Source: Bacteroidota bacterium (GTDB lineage Bacteria; Bacteroidota; Bacteroidia; Bacteroidales; Prolixibacteraceae). Taken from it: a DNA stretch of 13,185 bases. The translations under genes and the position numbers were made by a program. Positions within the stretch are counted from its first letter, which is position 1. Every line of letters starts with the position of its first letter. The DNA lies in contig JAMDDG010000011.1 in NCBI GenBank assembly GCA_023488865.1, positions 1-13,185 of the forward strand. Reading direction: 5' to 3'. Positions 7,235-13,185 of the stretch are shown here, piece by piece. The notes under the pieces were generated by a model that saw only the letters and a list, made by a program, of their open reading frames with translations, was not told the origin of the DNA and did not search any database.

Positions 7235-10229
7235 CTTGAGAAGAGGAATATTTTTGATCCTGGTTATCCTGGCATTTTTCTGCAAAAACTTGTTGGGACA
7301 GAGTCCCTACATCCAGCATTATACCACTTTGGAAGGGCTCCCTTCAAATGATGTTTACCAGGTTTTTCAGGATAGCAAAAAGTTTATTTGGTTTGCTACC
7401 GATGCCGGTCTGGCCAGGTTCGACGGGAACAGATTTACCTATTACCGGAAACAGAACGGCCTTAATGGTAATGACGTATTTGATATAAAAGAAGATTCAT
7501 TTGGTCGAATATGGTTCTTCAACATAAATGCCTCCCTCAATTTTTTTTACAATAACACGATCTACAATGAAAAGAATGCCCCTTTTCTGGATTCCCTGAG
7601 AAACAATGATTTCAGCCGTAAATTTTTTGAGGATGAAAATAGGAACATCTATTTCTATGACAACCCCCAACGGATTATTTTTTCCCTTGATCCTAAGAAT
7701 CATGTAACTCAGTACAAATTTCCCGGTATTCCCCTCCCCAGCGATATTAAACCGTTTGTTATGGAAAATCTTGCCATTCGTTACATGAGCAAGAATAAGA
7801 ATGGTGAATTCACTTTCTGGGCACCTTCCGGAAGCTTCAGAACTAAACAACTATCAAAAGCGCCTGAATTGGTCAGCCGTAAATTCAGGTTCAAGGATAT
7901 CATTACCTCTTCAAATAACAAATACATATTGGTCCGTGCAGAAAAAAAATCAAAATTTGAAGTTAAAAGATTTAACGACGAAATAGCTTTTGACGAAATA
8001 GCACCGCTTTTCAGCATTAACTCAGAATTTATTTCTTCCATTCTTGAGGACAAAAAGGGTATTTTATGGATTTCCACCTACGATAAAGGAGTTTATTGCA
8101 TAAAAAATAACAAAATCATTTACCATTTTGACATCAAAGATGCCAAGACGGTTATACAGGACCATGAGAACAATATCTGGATCTGTTCACTAAAGGATGG
8201 AGTTTATAAGATCAACCCATTCTTTTTAGATCACGAGCACTTCGAAAATTCTGTTTTCGGGAATAGTGGAATTTTTGCCCTGTGTCCAAACGACAGTTCG
8301 GGTATCTGGTGTACCAATGGAAAAATGGTTTACCTGATAAAAAATAAAGAAATATATAAATTAGATTTTCAGCATAAGGAGAATTCTTTTAACCAGATTC
8401 TACAAGTTGGTCAACACACCTTGATTGTAGGTGAAACCAGCAGGCACCCATTTGCACTGGAAGGCATCCGGCTTAATCAAACCGGAAAAAAAATCTGTAT
8501 TGATAAAATGAGCCAATTAAAAGTGCCGCTGAAGAAAATAATTTACAATAAGCAAAAGAATGAGATCAGTTCTTATAACCAGCTTTTTTTATATTTTGTT
8601 AAGCCTGATCGATTGTTCAAAGAATTAAGCGCCGTAAAGACCGGGGAACGAATATATAACACTTATTATGATACCCACAATGAGTTAATCCTTAATGCAA
8701 AAAAAAATTACATTTATCAGAACGGAACAGCAAAGATTGATGAAGGACTATCTTGTTTCAACAACAAAATAATTATTGATCATTTGAACTTAGACAATAA
8801 AACGGAATTATTCAATATTGAAGGAGACAGCCTTTTTTTACGCAACGACGGAAAACTGTATAATTTATCTGCCGCTTTTGAACAACCCATAGATTTTCAG
8901 ATCAAATATCTCGCTTACCATGATTCCACTTTATTGGTTGCAACATCCAGAAATATCTATGTATGCAATAATCCATTAAAGATTTTAAAAAAGATACCTG
9001 CCCATTTGCAGCTGATCAACCTCAATTTTGAATCCATTCACGACATCGAATGCATCAACGACAAACTTTACGTCGCCAGCGACGATGGTTTGACGGCAAT
9101 ACCCTTTCACGACCTGTACAATACCGACGCTTATTTGCCTATTCCCTATTTTCAGTCTATTAAGATCAACGACCAGAAAAACCTGGTCAAACATAACCCT
9201 ATTTCTTTAATCAGCGGTCAAAGGATTAATATTTCTTTCAGCAGTATTAACTTCTCAATCAGTCCGATCATCTTTTCCTACAAATTAGAGGGAGCTGATG
9301 CAAACTGGACCATTGTAAAAGGTTCAAATGTAGTTCTGCAGAATTTACCAAAAGGCGACTTCCTTTTTAAACTTCGTGCGCGCAAACCTACCTCAGCCTG
9401 GAGCGAACCTGTAGAATTAAACCTTAAAATCAAAGCAACTTTAGGACGGAATCCCATCTTTCTGGGTTTTATTTTTTTACTTCTGATCGGATTAGGGTTT
9501 CTCATTATACTGAGAAGAAAAAATGTTGAACTGAAAAGACGCGAAATGGAACATCAGCTTATAATGCTGGAACAAACATCCCTGCAGGCGATGATGAACC
9601 CTCATTTTATTTTTAACGCGCTGGGTTCAATTCAAAGCTTTCTATTACGGAACAAACCATATGAAGCTGGAATTTATCTCTCCAAGTTTGCCCGGTTAAT
9701 CAGACAAAACCTCAATGCCCTTAATTCGGCAGAAATCAATCTGGAAGAAGAAGTTGACAGGCTTAAAAATTACCTCGACCTGGAAAAATTAAGGATGGAA
9801 AATAAGTTTGAATATCATATCAATATTGATGAATCAATTGAATCTGAATATATTCTGATCCCTTCGATGATTATCCAACCATTCATCGAAAATTCGGTCT
9901 GGCACGGTATTGCCAACATAGAAGGGAAGGGCTTTATCTCGATAGTTTTCAAACTTCATAGCCAAAAATCGTTGCAGATCACCATCGAAGACACCGGAAT
10001 CGGAATAAAAAACTCCTTGAAAATCAGCTCCGGAGACAACAAGCACCTGAAATTAGGCATGACCATTACCCGGAAGCGACTGAAACTCCTTGGCCAAAAG
10101 TATGGCATAGAAACCAGTTTAGTTTACAGTGAAAAATCACCCGGAAGCCAAAACCCCGGGACTTGTGCTACAATGATCGTTCCTTTTTTTTATAACAATT
10201 CAGGGACCCAACAAGATGTTAAAAAATAG
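7188..10229 (+). CDS. Propeller-type sensor histidine kinase (LytS-like core)
   Basis: This 1013-residue membrane sensor kinase is the partner of the preceding LytTR regulator. After a hydrophobic signal segment (about 20-38, GIFLILVILAFFCKNLLGQ) comes a periplasmic region with Reg_prop beta-propeller repeats, such as EGLPSNDVYQVFQDS followed by IWFATDAGLARFDG, and later ILWISTYDKGVY. A Y_Y_Y domain spans about 680-750. One membrane helix follows at about 754-776. The cytoplasmic part has the His-kinase motif MNPHFIFNAL with phosphoacceptor H806, an N-box QPFIENSVWHG (897-907) and a G-box DTGIGI (935-940). No AraC or receiver domain is fused, so it is not a one-piece hybrid regulator. The annotated ATG overlaps the regulator by 47 bases. 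TTG codons at 7227 and 7236 would shorten the N-terminus but keep the signal segment. Confidence 0.94.
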   Translation: MTFVKPSNISPYQLTDLRRGIFLILVILAFFCKNLLGQSPYIQHYTTLEGLPSNDVYQVFQDSKKFIWFATDAGLARFDGNRFTYYRKQNGLNGNDVFDIKEDSFGRIWFFNINASLNFFYNNTIYNEKNAPFLDSLRNNDFSRKFFEDENRNIYFYDNPQRIIFSLDPKNHVTQYKFPGIPLPSDIKPFVMENLAIRYMSKNKNGEFTFWAPSGSFRTKQLSKAPELVSRKFRFKDIITSSNNKYILVRAEKKSKFEVKRFNDEIAFDEIAPLFSINSEFISSILEDKKGILWISTYDKGVYCIKNNKIIYHFDIKDAKTVIQDHENNIWICSLKDGVYKINPFFLDHEHFENSVFGNSGIFALCPNDSSGIWCTNGKMVYLIKNKEIYKLDFQHKENSFNQILQVGQHTLIVGETSRHPFALEGIRLNQTGKKICIDKMSQLKVPLKKIIYNKQKNEISSYNQLFLYFVKPDRLFKELSAVKTGERIYNTYYDTHNELILNAKKNYIYQNGTAKIDEGLSCFNNKIIIDHLNLDNKTELFNIEGDSLFLRNDGKLYNLSAAFEQPIDFQIKYLAYHDSTLLVATSRNIYVCNNPLKILKKIPAHLQLINLNFESIHDIECINDKLYVASDDGLTAIPFHDLYNTDAYLPIPYFQSIKINDQKNLVKHNPISLISGQRINISFSSINFSISPIIFSYKLEGADANWTIVKGSNVVLQNLPKGDFLFKLRARKPTSAWSEPVELNLKIKATLGRNPIFLGFIFLLLIGLGFLIILRRKNVELKRREMEHQLIMLEQTSLQAMMNPHFIFNALGSIQSFLLRNKPYEAGIYLSKFARLIRQNLNALNSAEINLEEEVDRLKNYLDLEKLRMENKFEYHINIDESIESEYILIPSMIIQPFIENSVWHGIANIEGKGFISIVFKLHSQKSLQITIEDTGIGIKNSLKISSGDNKHLKLGMTITRKRLKLLGQKYGIETSLVYSEKSPGSQNPGTCATMIVPFFYNNSGTQQDVKK

Positions 10230-10264
10230 GACAGTTCATACTTCTACAATAGCCCTATAACCAG

Positions 10265-10288
10265 AAAGTGTAATCCCTTAATCACTTT
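10265..10288 (+). terminator. Weak hairpin downstream of the kinase gene
   Basis: AAAGTG at 10265-10270 is the exact reverse complement of CACTTT at 10283-10288. TAA/TTA can extend the stem past a two-base bulge. It starts 35 bases after the kinase stop codon. It is AT-rich and no T-run follows, so any terminator role is weakly supported. Confidence 0.25.
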
Positions 10289-10523
10289 ACAGTAAGCCAG
10301 AGACATTATTCTTTTGTCCGTTCGCTCGACCAGATATTCCTTCATTCTATAATATCTAACCGTTGGCTCAAAAGTCATGTTTACTTTAGCCCTAATTTGT
10401 ATACTTGTGTAGAAAAACTGAAAAAATTCCTGAAAAGAGAATTTTATTTCCTGCTTTACCAGTACCGTTATGCCTTTAGAAGTATCTAAACCAAATTTAA
10501 TTTAAGATGGCTATTTTCCGAGC

Positions 10524-10551
10524 TACTTGGGGTGATCTTTTGCCCTAAGTA
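10524..10551 (+). repeat. Imperfect inverted repeat (9-bp stem with one G-U pair)
   Basis: TACTTGGGG at 10524-10532 can pair with CCCTAAGTA at 10543-10551 (one G-U pair) around a 10-base loop. It lies just upstream of the perfect inverted repeat at 10557. It is either an RNA hairpin in the leader of the small ORF or a protein-binding site; the sequence does not decide. Confidence 0.45.
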
Positions 10552-10556
10552 CTTGC

Positions 10557-10578
10557 TTTTCAAACGGGTATTTGAAAA
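10557..10578 (+). repeat. Perfect 8-bp inverted repeat upstream of the small ORF
   Basis: TTTTCAAA at 10557-10564 and TTTGAAAA at 10571-10578 are exact reverse complements separated by six bases. The spacing and length suit a dimeric repressor operator or a small RNA hairpin. The centre lies about 38 bases upstream of the ATG at 10606. Confidence 0.6.
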
Positions 10579-10593
10579 CACCCAAAATCTAAA

Positions 10594-10607
10594 ATTGAAT
10601 ATTCAAT
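10594..10607. repeat. 14-bp perfect palindrome overlapping the small ORF start
   Basis: ATTGAATATTCAAT is a perfect palindrome covering the first two bases of the ATG at 10606. Its 10-bp core TGAATATTCA recurs 177 bases downstream inside the terminator stem at 10769-10786. Confidence 0.7.
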
Positions 10608-10824
10608 GAAAAAAAAATTAGCTGTACTGATGGATATTACCTTAATTTTTTTGCTTGTATTATTGAGTAGCAATTTCCCGGAATCATTACCCAGGTATAA
10701 TCCAAAAACTTACTCTTCTTTTACGGCCAAAAGTGTTGAAAAGAAAGTACAAGACAGCCAAAAAAATAGCCCTGAATATTCAGGGCCAATTTCTTTACAG
10801 CCTATTAAAGCAATATTTCATTAA
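10606..10824 (+). CDS. Hypothetical small secreted or membrane peptide, 72 residues
   Basis: I do not recognise this gene. The frame encodes a basic N-terminus (MKKKL), a hydrophobic stretch to about residue 22 that resembles a signal peptide or single membrane anchor, and a hydrophilic Lys/Ser/Pro-containing remainder ending PIKAIFH. It has no cysteines and no known motif. It is preceded by several inverted repeats. Its stop overlaps the stop of the convergent thioredoxin gene by two bases. In favour: the signal-like start, and an open frame filling the gap exactly. Against: its 3' part contains the thioredoxin terminator stem and its poly-A tract, and no good promoter or ribosome site is seen. 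It could be spurious. Confidence 0.4.
   Translation: MKKKLAVLMDITLIFLLVLLSSNFPESLPRYNPKTYSSFTAKSVEKKVQDSQKNSPEYSGPISLQPIKAIFH
10760..10786 (-). terminator. Intrinsic terminator of the dnaE-thioredoxin unit
   Basis: GCCCTGAATATTCAGGGC at 10769-10786 is a perfect 18-bp palindrome. On the minus strand it is followed by TA and then seven T residues (10766-10760), the form of a rho-independent terminator, 34 bases past the thioredoxin stop codon. On the plus strand the following bases (CAATTTCTTT) form only a weak U-tract, so it acts mainly on the minus strand. As a fully self-complementary sequence it would fold with a small loop around the AT centre. Confidence 0.85.
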
Positions 10825-11138
10825 AGAAGCGCATCAATTTTAGCAGCAAGAATTGTTTTTGGAACAGCCCCGACTTGTTTGTCTGCAATATCCCCTCCCT
10901 TAAAAAACAAAACGGTCGGGATGTTGCGAATTCCAAATTTAGCTGCGGTAGCCGGATTAGAGTCGACATCCATTTTGGTAATAACTGCGCGGCCTTTGTA
11001 GTCGTCTGAAAGTTCACTTACCAGCGGGCCAATCATCCTGCACGGGCCACACCATTCTGCCCAGAAATCAACCAAAACAGGCTTGTCTGATTGAAGGACA
11101 ATCTCTTCAAAATTGGCATCAGTAACTTCTATGGTCAT
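10821..11138 (-). CDS. trxA: Thioredoxin
   Basis: This 105-residue protein is a standard single-domain cytoplasmic thioredoxin that reduces protein disulfides using electrons from thioredoxin reductase. The active site WCGPC is at 29-33, preceded by FWAE and the buried aspartate D24. The cis-proline is P74 in RNIPT. The family's length and the GG turn before the last helix are as expected. It starts 58 bases after the dnaE stop on the same strand. A weak -7-like box TACCTTCA (11183-11176, minus strand) lies between them, so it may have its own promoter as well as read-through. A clear terminator follows at 10786-10760. Confidence 0.97.
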   Translation of the reverse strand: MTIEVTDANFEEIVLQSDKPVLVDFWAEWCGPCRMIGPLVSELSDDYKGRAVITKMDVDSNPATAAKFGIRNIPTVLFFKGGDIADKQVGAVPKTILAAKIDALL

Positions 11139-11196
11139 GATTTATATTTTAAAATTTAATATTGTTTTGCACGCTTGAAGGTACAAAATTACAAAA

Positions 11197-13185
11197 TTAA
11201 TTTATACTAAGGTTGATTAAACTGTGATTTTGCAAATAGCTCTTTAGTCCGGGCGACAAGGTAACGTTTTTAGTCCGCGAAAACATCTGGACGCGCATAT
11301 CCGTTTCGGTATCCACCAGATTAAAGCGAAGGAGTGTTTTCCCCTGATTGTTCAGAAGAAGTGTTTCCAGTTCATTGATGGTCTTTTCTTCAATCCGGTC
11401 GAGCGGAATTTCAAGCGTGATATTTTCAGCATTGGATGCCAGTTCTTCAAGAAGCTCCATCTTTACCGGTTTGAATTCATAATCATTCCCTCCGTTCCAT
11501 CGCTCCGATACCCTTCCCCTGACCAATAAAAACAGTCCTTTCCTGCAAAATTTGCTAAAAGTGACGTAATCGTTGCCAAATAGCATAATCTTTAGTGATC
11601 CGTTGTAATCGGTTAAAACCATGCTGGCAAAATTCTTTCCGTTTTTGGAGATCCCTTCCTGGGCTTCAGTTACAATCCCTGCAAATGTCAGTTCACGGTT
11701 TTTGAATGCAGGCAGATCAGCGCTTAAATCTGAGAGTGTTACCCCTTTGGTACAGAAACTATTGATCTCCATTTTGTATTCATCCAGCGGATGCGCCGAG
11801 AGATAGATGCCGATCAGGTTTTTTTCTTTTTCAAGGGCGACAATATTTGGCCATTCAGGCACATTGGGGATGGAAGGCAGTTTGATTGCTATGGGTTGGA
11901 TATCGCCAAAAAGATTGCCCATAGGAGCCGATTTTTCAGTTTGAACCTTATTCCCGTATTTTATAAGGGCTTCAATGAATGTAGTGCCATCACCGGAATC
12001 TGCAAAAAACTGGGCCCTGTTCATCGTTTGAAAACTATCGAAAGCCCCTGCCATCGCCAACCCCTCTAAATTTTTCTTGTTCGTTGACTGTAAGTTAACA
12101 CGTTCTACCAGATCAAAAATACTTTTATACTCCCCGTTTTGGTCGCGTTCTTTCAGGATATCTGCCACAGCTCCGGCACCCACCCCTTTGATGGCAGTGA
12201 GGCCAAATCGCAACGCACCGTTTTTGTTAACAAAGAAAGAAGCTCTCGACTCATTAATGTCCGGTCCAAGCACTTTCATCCCCATGTGGTTGCACTCGTC
12301 CATAAAAAGTGAGATCTTATCTGAATTAGAGAGGTTACAGCTCAAAACTGCGGCCATAAATTCGGAAGGATAGTGTGCTTTCAGGAAGCCGGTCTGGTAG
12401 GCAATGAAGGCATAACAAACGGAGTGCGATTTATTGAAAGCATAGGAAGCAAACGACTCCCAATCTTTCCATATCTTCTCGGCGAGTGAATCCGGGGCCC
12501 TGCCAAGCACTTTACATCCCTCCACAAAGAGTGTGTTTTGTTTGCATCCTTCCTTGAATTTTATTTTCAGTTCGTCCATCATCTTCCGGTCCTTTTTCCC
12601 CATGGCTTTGCGAAGCGAATCGGACTGCCCCCTGGTGAAATTGGCCAAAGCGCGCGCCTGAAGCATCACTTGCTCCTGATAGACAGTAATCCCATAAGTA
12701 TCTTTGAGATAGGCTTCCATCATCGGATGATCGTAGACAACCTCTTCCCGTCCATGTTTCCGGTTAATATAGGAAGGGATGTTGTCCATCGGGCCGGGAC
12801 GGTACAGGGCATTCATGGCCACAAGATCTTCAAAACAGTTTGATTGCAACTGCCTCAGCCATTTTTTCATACCGGCAGATTCAAACTGAAAAATAGCCGT
12901 AGTCTCACCCGTGCTGAATAACTCAAATGTGAGGGCATCGTCCATCGGGATGCGATCAATGTCCAACGTGATCTTCCTGGTAAGTTTAATATTTTCGAGA
13001 CATTCCTTGATGATGGAGAGGGTTTTCAATCCCAGGAAGTCCATCTTCATCAATCCGATTGGCTCTACAAAATGGCCATCATATTGGGTAGTAAGCAGAT
13101 CTTCATCCTTGGTGGGCATCAGCGGGATGTGCATATCGAGCGGGTCGCGGCCAATGATTACGCCACAGGCATGTACCCCGAATTG
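11197..13185 (-). CDS. dnaE: DNA polymerase III subunit alpha (DnaE), C-terminal part
   Basis: The minus-strand frame is open at the right edge and shows the last 662 residues of a protein normally above 1000. It begins at QFGVHACGVIIGRDPLD, in the palm region. Counting from the first visible codon, the third catalytic aspartate is in MKMDFLGLKTLS (D49). Conserved polymerase segments follow, including NALYRPGPMDNIPSYI and WESFASYAFNKSHSVCYAFI. A helix-hairpin-helix segment covers about 325-345 (GLTAIKGVGAGAVADIL). A clamp-binding-like GNLFG lies near 423-427, and an OB-fold domain near 495-560 (ELTFAGIVTEAQ). The first two catalytic aspartates and the PHP domain lie outside the window. The enzyme is the replicative polymerase. 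Thioredoxin follows downstream on the same strand. Confidence 0.97.
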   Translation of the reverse strand, partial: QFGVHACGVIIGRDPLDMHIPLMPTKDEDLLTTQYDGHFVEPIGLMKMDFLGLKTLSIIKECLENIKLTRKITLDIDRIPMDDALTFELFSTGETTAIFQFESAGMKKWLRQLQSNCFEDLVAMNALYRPGPMDNIPSYINRKHGREEVVYDHPMMEAYLKDTYGITVYQEQVMLQARALANFTRGQSDSLRKAMGKKDRKMMDELKIKFKEGCKQNTLFVEGCKVLGRAPDSLAEKIWKDWESFASYAFNKSHSVCYAFIAYQTGFLKAHYPSEFMAAVLSCNLSNSDKISLFMDECNHMGMKVLGPDINESRASFFVNKNGALRFGLTAIKGVGAGAVADILKERDQNGEYKSIFDLVERVNLQSTNKKNLEGLAMAGAFDSFQTMNRAQFFADSGDGTTFIEALIKYGNKVQTEKSAPMGNLFGDIQPIAIKLPSIPNVPEWPNIVALEKEKNLIGIYLSAHPLDEYKMEINSFCTKGVTLSDLSADLPAFKNRELTFAGIVTEAQEGISKNGKNFASMVLTDYNGSLKIMLFGNDYVTFSKFCRKGLFLLVRGRVSERWNGGNDYEFKPVKMELLEELASNAENITLEIPLDRIEEKTINELETLLLNNQGKTLLRFNLVDTETDMRVQMFSRTKNVTLSPGLKSYLQNHSLINLSIN

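Larger units (their letters stand above)
10230..10605. other. Non-coding stretch between the kinase gene and the small ORF
   Basis: No convincing coding frame is present on either strand. The stretch contains a weak hairpin just after the kinase gene (10265-10288), a 9-bp stem at 10524-10551, a perfect 8-bp inverted repeat at 10557-10578, and a 14-bp palindrome at 10594-10607 running into the next start codon. Near-matches to the -7 box occur (for example TATACTTG at 10400-10407), but none is a full match. Confidence 0.5.

Noticed and set aside
10508..10549. A 13-codon frame (MAIFRATWGDLLP) in the intergenic stretch
   Set aside because: Its 3' part coincides with the inverted repeat at 10524-10551, and nothing else supports translation.
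11621..12843. Plus-strand frames of 61-101 codons over the right end
   Set aside because: They are antisense to the well-conserved DnaE coding sequence.

Overview
The window looks like chromosomal DNA of a member of the Bacteroidota (Bacteroidetes). The evidence is promoter-like boxes of the TAnnTTTG type ahead of several genes, no convincing Shine-Dalgarno sequences at the starts, protein families that sequence-match that phylum (paired rhomboids beside mutL, a propeller-type sensor kinase, dnaE next to a thioredoxin gene), and moderate base composition. A finer placement cannot be read from the sequence. No phage, transposon, tRNA, rRNA or CRISPR array is visible.

Layout. (1) Positions 1-1247, minus strand: the N-terminal 415 codons of a YifB/ComM-type Mg-chelatase-like AAA+ ATPase, cut by the left window edge. 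(2) Positions 1248-1425: divergent intergenic space whose two candidate promoters are almost back to back. (3) Positions 1426-6241, plus strand: mutL, two consecutive rhomboid intramembrane proteases, and a membrane-anchored endonuclease/exonuclease/phosphatase-family protein. The last three are closely spaced and probably one operon. (4) Positions 6440-10229, plus strand: a LytTR response regulator overlapping a 1013-residue sensor histidine kinase, forming a two-component pair with a candidate leaderless promoter. (5) Positions 10230-10605: a non-coding stretch with inverted repeats, followed by a tentative 72-codon secreted or membrane peptide gene (10606-10824). (6) Positions 10821-13185, minus strand: thioredoxin downstream of the 3' part of dnaE (DNA polymerase III alpha), which runs off the right edge. 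A strong hairpin plus T-run terminates this unit inside the small convergent ORF.

How the genes relate. YifB/ComM, MutL and DnaE all act on DNA (branch migration, mismatch repair, replication). The rhomboids and the EEP protein are membrane proteins whose joint role is unknown. The response regulator and kinase form a signalling pair: a periplasmic beta-propeller sensor, a LytS-type kinase core and a LytTR DNA-binding output. Its target is not evident.

The points most worth a second look are: a MutL whose three endonuclease motifs are all degenerate although its clamp-binding motif is kept; an in-frame homopurine repeat in the MutL linker; a large periplasmic-side insertion beside the active-site serine of the first rhomboid; a possibly leaderless response-regulator mRNA; and a palindromic cluster around the small ORF at 10606. 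I found no clear case of a wholly new multi-gene system.
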